Below, piece after piece: positions 18,373 to 26,571 of a stretch of 64,000 bases of DNA. The notes beneath the pieces were generated by a model. The model worked only from the letters and a program-made list of their open reading frames with translations, ran no database searches and was not told the origin of the DNA. A program made the translations under genes and the position numbers. Positions within the stretch are counted from its first letter, which is position 1. Every line of letters starts with the position of its first letter. The DNA comes from Oceanobacillus kimchii X50 (GTDB lineage Bacteria > Bacillota > Bacilli > Bacillales > Amphibacillaceae): the NCBI RefSeq assembly GCF_000340475.1, contig NZ_CM001792.1, forward strand, positions 2,608,921 to 2,672,920, read 5' to 3'.

Positions 18373-18545
18373 TGAGCGATATTTCAATCATGACCTATCT
18401 TACATCCTTGTTAGAAAATGTTGGATTCCCTGTTATGGTTACCTTATTCTTATTAATTCGTTATGAAGTTCGAATAAAGCAGCTCGAAGATCACTCAAAA
18501 AATCTATCCGATCTTATTAAAGATTTAAGGAGGGATATGACATGA
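18372..18545 (+). CDS. yvrJ: YvrJ family small membrane peptide
   Basis: A 57-residue peptide with one membrane helix (about 15-31; VGFPVMVTLFLLIRYEV) followed by a charged coiled-coil-like tail (IKQLEDHSKNLSDLIKDLRRD), as in the YvrJ family. The ATG overlaps the sigO stop (TGATG), and its own TGA overlaps the rsoA ATG. A second ATG three bases upstream is too close to the ribosome binding site GGGAGGGAG. Its role is unknown; the position between the two sigma halves and the membrane anchor suggest a regulatory link (inference). Confidence 0.8.
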   Translation: MSDISIMTYLTSLLENVGFPVMVTLFLLIRYEVRIKQLEDHSKNLSDLIKDLRRDMT

Positions 18546-18808
18546 CTAGACTCATTGAGTTAACCAAACGTGTTCAACTGGAAAATGACCTAGAGTCTCT
18601 AGAAACCATCCTTCATTTATTCGAACCAAAAATGAAACAATCACTTCTACAAACCAATTACCAAGAACGCGAAGATTTATTACAAGAATTACAAATTAAG
18701 ACGATTGATATAATACAAAATTATGATTGGACAAAAGGCTATACCTTTTGGGAATATACTGAAAAACTCCAATCGGAATTCTATTCAACGTACCAAGAAG
18801 CTAACTAG
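18542..18808 (+). CDS. rsoA: RsoA-like co-sigma factor
   Basis: An 88-residue protein resembling B. subtilis RsoA (YvrHa), which carries the region 2-like part of the bipartite SigO factor, contacts RNA polymerase and helps recognise the -10 element. Visible is the helical segment NYQEREDLLQELQIKTIDIIQNYDW, reminiscent of sigma region 2.1-2.2 (EREDLLQE...), followed by an aromatic YTFWEY stretch. AAGGAGGG lies 6-7 bases before the ATG, which overlaps the yvrJ stop by 4 bp. Identification depends partly on context. Confidence 0.78.
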   Translation: MTRLIELTKRVQLENDLESLETILHLFEPKMKQSLLQTNYQEREDLLQELQIKTIDIIQNYDWTKGYTFWEYTEKLQSEFYSTYQEAN

Positions 18809-18817
18809 TTTGATTTC

Positions 18818-18846
18818 CAACACCATCTAAAAATGATGGGGTTGGG
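18818..18846 (+). terminator. Hairpin after the sigO-yvrJ-rsoA operon
   Basis: CCAACACCATC pairs with GATGGGGTTGG around a short A-rich loop. There is no good T-run, so termination may be weak. Confidence 0.45.
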
Positions 18847-19008
18847 TTACATAGAATTATCCACTAATCATCTAAAATATCTTCATCTTAATGTATCCTC
18901 CTACTAACAAATTCCTTTCTCTATCTATTTGCTATTCTTCTTTATTAGAATTATAGTATGTAATATGTATAAGTTGTAATGTAGCAGTTTTAAAGGAGAG
19001 AAAATAAA

Positions 19009-20334
19009 TTGAAAACGGTAACTTCTTTTTTCGATAGAATGGTTCAACGGTATCTGCCCGATGCCTTTTTATTTGCCATTATATTAACAATTGCTGTATT
19101 TTTTATTGGGTTATTATTTACTGGTAACGGGCCAATTGAAATGGTTCAATTCTGGGGAAACGGCTTTTGGGGATTATTAGAATTTGCAATGCAGATGTCA
19201 CTTGTCGTAATTACGGGATACATTTTAGCAAGTACTAATGTTGTCAAAAAATACTTATCTAAGCTAAGTAAAATAGCAAAAACACCAGCTCAGGCAATTA
19301 TTTTAGTTACTTTTGTTGCATTAATTGCTTGTTTTATCAATTATGGATTTGGACTAGTAGTAGGTGCTTTATTTGCCACTCACGTAACAAGGCAAGTTCC
19401 AACAGCAGATTATCGCTTACTAATTGCTAGTGCTTATAGTGGTTTTTTGATCTGGCATGGTGGGTTTTCCGGTTCTGTACCATTAACTATTGCCACATCA
19501 GGTCATTTCCTAGAAGGACAAGTAGGTATCATTCCCATCACGGAAACATTATTTAGTCCTTATAATTTGTTTATTGTTATCACTTTATTAGTGGCACTAC
19601 CTTTATTTAATCGTTATCTTTTAAGTGGGGTTTCAGCTAATAAAACGTATTTTGCTGAAAAAGTTCAACAAATAGAGGAAGAACCATATACACACACTAA
19701 TATTCAACCAACTACACCTGCTGAAAAATTAGAAAATAGTTCAATTGTTTCAATGATAATTGGTTTTTTAGGCTTAAGTTTTATCGTCTATTATTTTGTA
19801 ACAAACGGATTTAATTTAAATATTAATATCGTTAATTTCATCTTTCTGTTTCTAGGTATTATCCTGCATAAGACGCCGAGGCAGTTTCTCGATAATGTCA
19901 GTCAAGGCGTTAAAAATGCTGGAGCGATTATTATTCAATTTCCGTTTTATGCAGGAATTATGGGAATGATGGTTGATTCGGGAATTTCAGAGGTATTGTC
20001 TATGTGGTTTGTGAATATTTCTACTGAATATACACTTCCATTTTTATCTTTTATTAGCGCGGGTATCGTTAATTTCTTCATTCCATCTGGTGGTGGACAG
20101 TGGGCAATACAAGGTCCAATTATGATTGAAGCTGCACTTGAAATTGGCGCAGACACATCAAAAACAGCAATGGGTATTGCATGGGGAGATGCATGGACAA
20201 ATATGATACAGCCTTTTTGGGCACTTCCGGCACTTGCGATTGCAGGACTAAAAGTTCGAGATATTATGGGCTTTTGTGTAATGATTTTAATATTTAGCTT
20301 TATTCCCATATCAATTGGACTGTTATTCTTCTAA
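19009..20334 (+). CDS. Short-chain fatty acid transporter (AtoE family)
   Basis: A 441-residue membrane protein with about 10-12 helices, matching the AtoE family of short-chain fatty acid uptake proteins. Characteristic segments include FFDRMVQRYLPDAFLFA at the N-terminus, NYGFGLVVGALFA, WHGGFSGSVPLT and FFIPSGGGQWAIQGPIM near the C-terminal half. The start is TTG at 19009 with AAAGGAGAG upstream. It lies 200 bp after rsoA on the same strand; whether SigO controls it is an open question. Substrate (butyrate, acetoacetate or similar) is inferred from the family. Confidence 0.88.
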   Translation: MKTVTSFFDRMVQRYLPDAFLFAIILTIAVFFIGLLFTGNGPIEMVQFWGNGFWGLLEFAMQMSLVVITGYILASTNVVKKYLSKLSKIAKTPAQAIILVTFVALIACFINYGFGLVVGALFATHVTRQVPTADYRLLIASAYSGFLIWHGGFSGSVPLTIATSGHFLEGQVGIIPITETLFSPYNLFIVITLLVALPLFNRYLLSGVSANKTYFAEKVQQIEEEPYTHTNIQPTTPAEKLENSSIVSMIIGFLGLSFIVYYFVTNGFNLNINIVNFIFLFLGIILHKTPRQFLDNVSQGVKNAGAIIIQFPFYAGIMGMMVDSGISEVLSMWFVNISTEYTLPFLSFISAGIVNFFIPSGGGQWAIQGPIMIEAALEIGADTSKTAMGIAWGDAWTNMIQPFWALPALAIAGLKVRDIMGFCVMILIFSFIPISIGLLFF

Positions 20335-20345
20335 ATTTTGCTAAT

Positions 20346-20376
20346 AAAAAAAGGCTTTCTTCATTGAAGAAGGCCT
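20346..20376 (-). terminator. Terminator shared by the convergent AtoE and coiled-coil genes
   Basis: On the minus strand AGGCCTTCTTC pairs with GAAGAAAGCCT and is followed by seven T residues. Confidence 0.85.
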
Positions 20377-20390
20377 ATATAAATATAGAC

Positions 20391-20630
20391 TTACCCAACA
20401 TGTCGAGCATTTATAGTATCCTTCGCCTTATCTATTACTGAGAAAAATCGGTCATTCAATTGATTAGCATTTTTTTCTAAATCATCTATATTTGATTCCA
20501 TATTTTCTATTTTTGATTCTAATTCCTTCACCAATTCATCCATTTGATAGCTATTTTCCTGAATGTTCTCGACTTCATTTAAAAGTTCTGTAATATTCAT
20601 TAGTAATCGATCTATCATTTCGGGTGTCAT
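20391..20630 (-). CDS. Small coiled-coil protein of unknown function
   Basis: A 79-residue acidic protein predicted to be almost wholly alpha-helical. Heptad-like spacing of Leu, Ile and Met (IDRLLMNITELLNEVENI, MDELVKELESKIENMESNI) suggests a coiled coil over residues 5-60. There is no signal peptide, membrane segment or recognisable family. It has a strong terminator and is monocistronic, which supports a real gene. Function unknown. Confidence 0.65.
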   Translation of the reverse strand: MTPEMIDRLLMNITELLNEVENIQENSYQMDELVKELESKIENMESNIDDLEKNANQLNDRFFSVIDKAKDTINARHVG

Positions 20631-20869
20631 CGATTCCCTCCTTTATTGTTTCATCATACTTGTGAGCATATTTACAAGCAAGTGCATATTGTATGAATTT
20701 AAAATAAAAGTCAGGACTATATATGCAGGCATTCCTCATCAATGATGGATTAGTTGGATATTTTTTACAGATAGACTAAGACATATTGGGGATGTGACAG
20801 GAAATATGGGAGACTCTCTATGGAGGTGCTTCCCTTTCCCCGCCCATAGTATGACTCAGCCTATTATAA

Positions 20870-21832
20870 TTATCTTTTTTCTTTTTCGTCGTGTATTAAC
20901 TTACCAGCTAATGCATATAGAACAGCATAGGTAACAAAATGAGATGAGTTATCGTTAGTATCTTGTTGTGGATAGACTTCTACATAATCCATTCCATTTA
21001 TTCCCATCTGTGAAAATTCCAAAATAAGTTCCAACAACTCATATGATGTTAATCCATTACCATCTACTGGACCACCAGGGTTGAATGCAAAATCCAAGAC
21101 ATCACTACAAATACTTAAATAAACAGCATCGGTACCTTCACTTGCAATATCATACGCTTTTTTAGCTAGCTCATGAAGTTGATTGTTTGCTTGTTTAATT
21201 TCACGAACGGAAATGGTAGTTGCTCCTACTTCATTTGCATATGTTCCTGTTTCTGGTTTATTTCGTGGACCATGAATCCCCATATGGACAATACTCTTAT
21301 TACGTACGCTTTCACTTTCATAAATACGATGAAAAGGTGTACTTCTTGCATAAAGATCACCATTATAATCAGGATGATTATCATAATGTGCATCTAGATG
21401 AATAATCCCCACCTTTCCTTCTACTTCATTACTTAATGCTTGTACTATTGGATAAGTAATGCCATGATCTCCACCAAATGCAATTGGAAATTTCCCAGTC
21501 TCCCAAACATTACTGGCAAAGTCCTCTATTCTTCGCATTGTTTCTGGAGAATCTGCAGGCACTACATCTACATCCCCTAAATCTCCAAAAGAGTAATGCT
21601 TTAATACATCGATATCATTTAATTCTGGTAAATAACCAGAGTATCGTTCTGAATTTAATCTAATTGCTTTTGGACCAAGTTCGCAACCGGTATAATCTCC
21701 CCATGTGACGGCACCTTCCCACGGAACACCGTAAATAAGAACATCCTTATTCTTATAGGAGTTGTCCTGTAAAGATACTTTCTCACCATCTAAAAAGCAT
21801 GGAGTATTTCCATAAATATAGTTTTTAGCCAC
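20870..21832 (-). CDS. Ureohydrolase (arginase/agmatinase superfamily)
   Basis: A manganese-type hydrolase acting on a guanidino or formimino compound such as agmatine, formiminoglutamate or guanidine derivatives. The 320-residue protein has FGGDHGITYP and LDAHYDN, which supply His and Asp metal ligands. The third metal motif, usually SxDxDxxDP, reads SICSDVLDFAFNPGG: the first Asp ligand is Cys and the DP proline is Phe. The DNA clearly reads TGT. This may mark a distinct subfamily with other metal or substrate preference. Bracketed by non-coding DNA and probably monocistronic. Substrate not assignable. Confidence 0.85.
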   Translation of the reverse strand: MAKNYIYGNTPCFLDGEKVSLQDNSYKNKDVLIYGVPWEGAVTWGDYTGCELGPKAIRLNSERYSGYLPELNDIDVLKHYSFGDLGDVDVVPADSPETMRRIEDFASNVWETGKFPIAFGGDHGITYPIVQALSNEVEGKVGIIHLDAHYDNHPDYNGDLYARSTPFHRIYESESVRNKSIVHMGIHGPRNKPETGTYANEVGATTISVREIKQANNQLHELAKKAYDIASEGTDAVYLSICSDVLDFAFNPGGPVDGNGLTSYELLELILEFSQMGINGMDYVEVYPQQDTNDNSSHFVTYAVLYALAGKLIHDEKEKR

Positions 21833-21920
21833 TTCTATTCTCCTCCAATAACAATAACGTGTCCTAATACGTATTCCTTTAATACAAGAAAAACAAACCT
21901 TTTATATTAATTCAGTAGCT

Positions 21921-21998
21921 GTATTACTGCTCAGCCCTAGTTAGTTGAAGTCGTTCCTACTAAAAAGCGGCCGTATGCAATGGAAATCGAACAGAGTA
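21921..21998 (-). repeat. Truncated inverted copy of repeat R1
   Basis: The sequence TTAGTTGAAGTCGTTCCTAC, then GCGGCCGTATGCAATGGAAATCGAA, aligns with the reverse complement of R1 copy 3 (TTAGCTGAAGCCGTGCCTGT and GCGTCCGTCTGCAATGAAAATCAA), preceded by a match to CTGCTCAG. The central TTGAAAAG hairpin of R1 is missing, so this looks like a decayed, internally deleted copy in the opposite orientation. Confidence 0.65.
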
Positions 21999-22054
21999 AA
22001 ATTACTTTTGTTACAAAGTAGCTTAATAAGTAATTAGATTCTATTATTTTAATA

Positions 22055-22897
22055 TTACCCTTTAATTGCTCCTTCCGTCATACCTTTAGCAATCCTTCTT
22101 TGAAAAATTGCGTATAAAATAATTACTGGAATTATGGCGATAACAAGACTTGCAAATAATGTACCCCATGCATTTGTATACTGTGCCTCATTACTTATAA
22201 AATCAATTGCCAATGCAAGCGTGTAATTTTCACTAGAATTCAAGAAAATTAACGCCATAAAATATTCATTCCAAAATTGAATAGCATTCATTATTGTTAC
22301 TGTTATAATTCCTGACATACTTAATGGTGTAACTATTTTCCATAACACACCATATGGAGACATTCCATCAATAGAAGCAGCTTCTTCTAATGATTTTGGA
22401 ATGGTGCTCATAAAGCTTGTCAATACAAATATAGTAAATGGAAGCTGGCTTACACTGTAAACAATTGCTAATCCAAAAACATTATCAAGCAGTCCAATAT
22501 TCGACAATAGAAAAAATAATGGAATCCAACCTAATACCATCGGAATCATCATCGCTGATACATAAAGTGTAAATAAAAGCTTGCTTCCTTTAAAATTAAT
22601 ACGTTCTATCGCATAGGCTGTTGGTATTGCCATCAATAGAGTTAACATTGTTCCGACTAAGGTAACAATAAGACTATTCCATACGCTAGTATCGATATTG
22701 TAATTTGACCAGGCATTCACATAGTTTTGCCAATTCAAGATTTCGGGGAATCCCCAAGGATTTCGGTAAATTTCTGCATTTGATTTTAAAGAGCCAATGA
22801 ACATCCAAATGATTGGATATAAGACTGCTATACTCCAAAGGATTAAAGGGATTCGTATTCCCGCCCTACCCAATACTTGACCTACGCTTCGTTTCAA
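22055..22897 (-). CDS. Carbohydrate ABC transporter permease (MalG type)
   Basis: The second permease of a CUT1 sugar importer. It is a 280-residue protein with six membrane helices and the cytoplasmic EAA loop, SLEEAASIDGMSPYGVLWKIVTPLSMSG, which docks the ATPase. The C-terminus RRIAKGMTEGAIKG is typical of MalG proteins. The start is TTG with GGGGG seven bases upstream. It closes an operon of binding protein, permease, permease; no ATPase is encoded, so a shared MsmX-like ATPase is presumed. The sugar is unknown. Confidence 0.92.
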   Translation of the reverse strand: MKRSVGQVLGRAGIRIPLILWSIAVLYPIIWMFIGSLKSNAEIYRNPWGFPEILNWQNYVNAWSNYNIDTSVWNSLIVTLVGTMLTLLMAIPTAYAIERINFKGSKLLFTLYVSAMMIPMVLGWIPLFFLLSNIGLLDNVFGLAIVYSVSQLPFTIFVLTSFMSTIPKSLEEAASIDGMSPYGVLWKIVTPLSMSGIITVTIMNAIQFWNEYFMALIFLNSSENYTLALAIDFISNEAQYTNAWGTLFASLVIAIIPVIILYAIFQRRIAKGMTEGAIKG

Positions 22898-22928
22898 AAT
22901 AATTCCCCCTCAGGCACACCTAGCTATG

Positions 22929-23822
22929 CTAGTACTCTACTTTATCCCTCCGTAATACAAACTGTAAAAGTAATACTGTAATCAATGATAATACTAAAAT
23001 CATTACGCCAATTGTAGCTCCATAACCAAAGTTGAATTGTACAAAAGCTTGCTGATATAAATAGGATCCCATCACATGGGTAGAGTTATTTGGCCCACCG
23101 CCTGTCATTACCTGCACAATAACAAATGAACCATTGAGCGTAGTAATCACGATATATAAAATAGATATCTTCACCTGTGGCCAGACTAATGGAAGTGTTA
23201 CTTTCCAAAATTTTGTCCATTCACTTGCTCCATCAATATCAGCTGCTTCATAATAGCTTTTTGATATATTGGATATACCTCCCATTAACATCAACATAAA
23301 TAAACCAATACCAGCCCAAATAGATGGTAAAACAAGACTTGGCAATGCCCATTTTTCACTACCTAACCATGGTTTTGCCCAATCACCTAATCCCAGTATT
23401 TCTAATCCAGAATTGACTAAACCCATTGTTGGGTTATAGATAAACATCCATAATATACCTATAACAACCACTGACATAATATTTGGAAAGAAGAACACGA
23501 TTCGATAAAAGGGAGCTTCTTTAAGTTTTAATTGTGTAAGTGCCACAGCAAAAAACATTGCCATTATCATAATTCCAATCACTTTTGTCACAACTAAAAA
23601 ATAATCATGGATTATCGTATCTGGAACAATCGCATCTTTAAATAATTGGATATAATTATCTAGACCAATAAATGTCTTCACTTGTGAAGAACCCGACCAT
23701 TCAAAAAACGAATAATACAATCCACTAAACAATGGATAGAGTGTAAAAATGCTAAACATAATGAATGTTGGGATAAGACATACAGCTAGAAATGTATACT
23801 TTTGCTTTTTGGACTGAACCAT
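22929..23822 (-). CDS. Carbohydrate ABC transporter permease (MalF/UgpA type)
   Basis: The first permease of the same CUT1 importer, with six predicted membrane helices in 297 residues. The EAA loop reads SYYEAADIDGASEWTKFWKVTLPLVWP. The ATG at 23822 follows a TTG at 23825; the ribosome binding site (GAGAGTGG) is weak and close, so reduced translation relative to the binding protein is plausible. A hairpin separates it from the binding-protein gene. Confidence 0.92.
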   Translation of the reverse strand: MVQSKKQKYTFLAVCLIPTFIMFSIFTLYPLFSGLYYSFFEWSGSSQVKTFIGLDNYIQLFKDAIVPDTIIHDYFLVVTKVIGIMIMAMFFAVALTQLKLKEAPFYRIVFFFPNIMSVVVIGILWMFIYNPTMGLVNSGLEILGLGDWAKPWLGSEKWALPSLVLPSIWAGIGLFMLMLMGGISNISKSYYEAADIDGASEWTKFWKVTLPLVWPQVKISILYIVITTLNGSFVIVQVMTGGGPNNSTHVMGSYLYQQAFVQFNFGYGATIGVMILVLSLITVLLLQFVLRRDKVEY

Positions 23823-23850
23823 CAAACCACTCTCTTCTAAAAAATATACC

Positions 23851-23882
23851 GAATGAGACTGGACAATGTCCGAGCCTCATTC
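23851..23882 (-). terminator. Intercistronic stem-loop after the binding-protein gene
   Basis: GAATGAG, then GGACA, pair with TGTCC and CTCATTC in a compact stem between the binding-protein stop and the permease start. Only a loose T-rich tail follows on the minus strand, so it may act as a partial terminator or 3' stabiliser. Confidence 0.65.
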
Positions 23883-23891
23883 ACACATATG

Positions 23892-25220
23892 CTATCTATA
23901 TGCTTCAGCTGCTTTCTCTGCTTCCTCAATAAATTGTTCTGCTGTAGCATTTCCAAGCATCAACGACATTAGTGCATTACCAATTGGCGTCTCTAGATCT
24001 GCACTCATAGGGTGCGGCTTATTGTATATCTGCACGATGGAAGGATCATTAATCATTTCATTCGCTTCTGTTAAGTAAGCAGGAACTTTATCACTCTGCG
24101 TTAAATCTACATCAGTCAAATTCATAATTGCTCCAGTATGTTCCGAGAAGGAAACTGCATACTCTCTTGTGAATACAAACTCAACGAAAGCTTTCGCAGC
24201 TTCCGGGTTCTCTGCATTTTCAGCTATTGCTAAAGGTCGTAAATCTGGAACAATCGCATATGGCTCCCCTGCCTCTTGCATTGGTGAAGGTATAAATCCG
24301 AAATCAAATCCTTCTGGAATATCGTTAGCCATCTCATTTGGAAGCCAGAAGCCTACTGGTATAAAAGCATTATCATGTAACAAGAAATTCATTTGTGATT
24401 GTGTATGATTTAACGCTCCTAAACCAGAATCAATCATTCCTTCGTCGACCATTTGTTCCACATTCTTCATGATTTCTAAGGTTTCTTCACTACTCCATGC
24501 ACCTTCTTCACCCTTAATTAAGTCAGATAGATATTCTTCTCCACCAGCAGCAGCAAATGCCGGGAATAACATGCCACGAATAAAATAATATGGATGCTGA
24601 CCACTAGTTACAAAAGGTTCAATGTCTTCACCACTCTTAATTTCTCTCATTGATTCCATAAATGAATCGAAATCTGTAGGAACTGTATATCCTTTTTCTT
24701 CAAATAATGCACGATCATACCAAGTTCCCCACGTATCAAACACAAGAGGTAAAGTATAAATCTCTCCATCATAATCAGAAGGATCTACGATAAAACTCTC
24801 CTGTAACTTATCTCCACCTTCCAATTCAATGCCATCTAACCATTCAGTAAGATTCATTAATTGCCCATCTTCCACCATTTGTGTTTCATTGGAACCTGCT
24901 CCATCAATATAGACAACATCTGGTGGATCATTGGAAACCCAACGTGATCGCATCTCTTCATTAATATTTGGTCCAGCATGCTCTATAATATTTACATCTG
25001 GGTATGCTTCCTGGAAATCACCGATAACCTCTTTCCACCAAGCATCGCCATATCCACCAACAAAATATTGTATTTCTAGATCTCCAGCAATTTCACCAGT
25101 TTGAGCTTCTCCTGTATTTCCTTTATCCCCATCTTCTTTACCTTCTTCATCTGAGTTACAAGCTACAAGAAAAAATGAAATAACAAACATTAAACTTAGT
25201 AGATAACTGCTTTTCTTCAT
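23892..25220 (-). CDS. Sugar ABC transporter substrate-binding lipoprotein
   Basis: A 442-residue extracellular solute-binding protein (family 1), tethered by a lipidated Cys after SFFLVAC (about residue 21), then an acidic linker. Family features include the segment near the N-terminus of the mature protein, EIQYFVGGYGDAWW, and the late LAIAENAENPEAAKAFVEF. ATG 25220 follows AAGGGGGGAG by six bases; an in-frame start 57 bp upstream would spoil the signal peptide. It heads the importer genes and lies after a BadF-type kinase gene. The ligand is unknown, possibly an amino sugar or oligosaccharide given that kinase. Confidence 0.92.
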   Translation of the reverse strand: MKKSSYLLSLMFVISFFLVACNSDEEGKEDGDKGNTGEAQTGEIAGDLEIQYFVGGYGDAWWKEVIGDFQEAYPDVNIIEHAGPNINEEMRSRWVSNDPPDVVYIDGAGSNETQMVEDGQLMNLTEWLDGIELEGGDKLQESFIVDPSDYDGEIYTLPLVFDTWGTWYDRALFEEKGYTVPTDFDSFMESMREIKSGEDIEPFVTSGQHPYYFIRGMLFPAFAAAGGEEYLSDLIKGEEGAWSSEETLEIMKNVEQMVDEGMIDSGLGALNHTQSQMNFLLHDNAFIPVGFWLPNEMANDIPEGFDFGFIPSPMQEAGEPYAIVPDLRPLAIAENAENPEAAKAFVEFVFTREYAVSFSEHTGAIMNLTDVDLTQSDKVPAYLTEANEMINDPSIVQIYNKPHPMSADLETPIGNALMSLMLGNATAEQFIEEAEKAAEAYR

Positions 25221-25258
25221 CTGAAACTCCCCCCTTTTAATAAATATTTCTATGAAAC

Positions 25259-25279
25259 ACATGGGTTTAAAACCCATGT
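25259..25279. promoter_or_regulatory. Perfect 21 bp palindrome upstream of the binding-protein gene
   Basis: Arms ACATGGGTTT and AAACCCATGT flank a single central A, about 40 bp before the binding-protein ATG. It could be an operator for an unlinked regulator or an RNA hairpin in the leader. No T-run follows it. Confidence 0.55.
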
Positions 25280-25363
25280 TATTTCCAATAATTTACAAAA
25301 AAGGCTAATCAGGCTTTTATGTAAATCTAATAAAGTATACTTAGCTAATCTAATATTTATACT

Positions 25364-25402
25364 AAAAAAAGCTAGCAAATCATTTATAGTTTGCTAGCTT
25401 TT
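25364..25402 (-). terminator. Terminator after the BadF-type kinase gene
   Basis: AGCTAGCAAA pairs with TTTGCTAGCT, followed by seven T residues on the minus strand. The TAG stop of the kinase gene lies inside the stem. It isolates the kinase transcript from the downstream importer genes, at least partly. Confidence 0.88.
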
Positions 25403-26380
25403 CTCCTTTAATTGATCAAAGGATTGTTGTAAATGCTGTCGAAATTCTTCGGTCAATTCATTACCAATTAATATTTGCGCACCGATAATCGCTCCACCAA
25501 CAGGAGGAAGAGTTGGCTTTATCAAATGAACAGAAGCATTTGCAGCAAGCATTTCTTTTAAGTAAGTATGGATTAATTCTGTTTGAAATAAACCTCCACT
25601 TAAGATTACAGGAATTGGTTCTTCTTCACTTGTATATAATTGGTTTACTGCTGTTTCAATAGACAACGCAAGTTCATTTGCAGCTTCATATATTAACTGT
25701 TTTGCTAATTGATCTTCTCTCAAAGCTGCTTGGAATACCATGGGGGCAATCTTTGCTACTTCTTGTTTCACCTGATTTGATTGATAGATTCTCGAAATAA
25801 TTTCTTGTGGATCATTTGTTTTATAATGTTCTTGGATTATTTCCAAAAGAATAGTAGGTTCTCCTCTACCATCAAAATATCGAAGTGAAACTTGTAGGGC
25901 CTTCATTCCTAATGTAGTACCGCTACCTTCATCTCCAAATAAATACCCCCATCCTCCTACGCGCACTTCTTTTCCGTCTGGATTAATTCCATAAGTCACC
26001 GAACCCGTTCCCGCTATTTGTACAATCCCTGATTCGCCAAAAGTACCTGAATATAATGCATTTATCATATCAGGTAAAACTAGTTTTTTTTCAACGTGCG
26101 GTAATAATTCATTCAATAAGCTTTCGACCCAATATCTATTTTTCTCATAACCTGTTCCTGCGATTCCTGCAAAAACAGAAGTGATTTGACTTATCCTCCC
26201 TCCACCTTGCTTTTCTAATTTTTGAATTAACTGTTCAAATCGATCCTTTATTTCATCTAGTGAAGTAGCTTGTAAATTAGAAGGACCACCCTGAACATGA
26301 GCAACAATATTCCCTGTATTATCTGATATTGCCATCGTGGTTGTTGAACCACCTCCATCAATTCCCAAACAATAGCTCAT
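25394..26380 (-). CDS. BadF/BadG-type ATPase, probable N-acetylglucosamine-type kinase
   Basis: A cytoplasmic sugar kinase of the ASKHA fold, 328 residues. The N-terminal phosphate motif is GIDGGGSTTTMAISD, a second is VFAGIAGTG, and the adenosine motif is VILSGGLF near residue 260; GTGSVTYG and GGWGYLFGDEGSG are typical of bacterial and mammalian GlcNAc kinases in this family. The gene precedes a sugar ABC importer on the same strand, so it may phosphorylate the imported sugar, likely an N-acetylated amino sugar (inference). A long inverted repeat lies just upstream of its start. Confidence 0.83.
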   Translation of the reverse strand: MSYCLGIDGGGSTTTMAISDNTGNIVAHVQGGPSNLQATSLDEIKDRFEQLIQKLEKQGGGRISQITSVFAGIAGTGYEKNRYWVESLLNELLPHVEKKLVLPDMINALYSGTFGESGIVQIAGTGSVTYGINPDGKEVRVGGWGYLFGDEGSGTTLGMKALQVSLRYFDGRGEPTILLEIIQEHYKTNDPQEIISRIYQSNQVKQEVAKIAPMVFQAALREDQLAKQLIYEAANELALSIETAVNQLYTSEEEPIPVILSGGLFQTELIHTYLKEMLAANASVHLIKPTLPPVGGAIIGAQILIGNELTEEFRQHLQQSFDQLKEKS

Positions 26381-26401
26381 ACGAACTCCTCCTTTGCTTG
26401 G

Positions 26402-26451
26402 TTAATCTTATGCTTATTCCTGTTCAAATTATGTCAGCAACATAAGATTAA
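26402..26451. promoter_or_regulatory. Inverted repeat upstream of the kinase gene
   Basis: TTAATCTTATG at 26402-26412 and CATAAGATTAA at 26441-26451 are perfectly complementary, with 28 bp between. The left arm is about 22 bp from the kinase start codon, so this could be a leader hairpin or paired operator half-sites. Confidence 0.5.
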
Positions 26452-26456
26452 GAGAA

Positions 26457-26513
26457 AGTGAAATTTCATTCAACGGGGAATTTCGTTTGGCTAAGCCCCA
26501 ATTTCTTGTAGCG
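26457..26513 (+). repeat. Short degenerate repeat R3, copy a
   Basis: AGTGAAATTTCATTCAACGGGG followed by a T-rich stretch and GCCCC resembles elements at 28326-28373, 37985-38037 (inverted) and 48857-48904. The shared pattern is GTGAAACT, (CA)TTCA, G-run, T-run and a closing arm. Homology is suggestive only. Confidence 0.35.
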
Positions 26514-26533
26514 GGGGGTAAATTTTTAAAATA

Positions 26534-26564
26534 AAAAACTGTCGAGAAAATTCAACTCGGCAGT
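26534..26564 (-). terminator. Terminator after the alpha-glucosidase gene
   Basis: ACTGCCGAG pairs with CTCGACAGT on the minus strand, followed by six T residues. Confidence 0.88.
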
Positions 26565-26571
26565 TTATTTG

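Noticed and set aside
20815..20869. Possible terminator with CTATGG/CCATAG arms after the ureohydrolase gene
   Set aside because: The stem is short, the loop large and there is no T-run; support is too weak for a feature.
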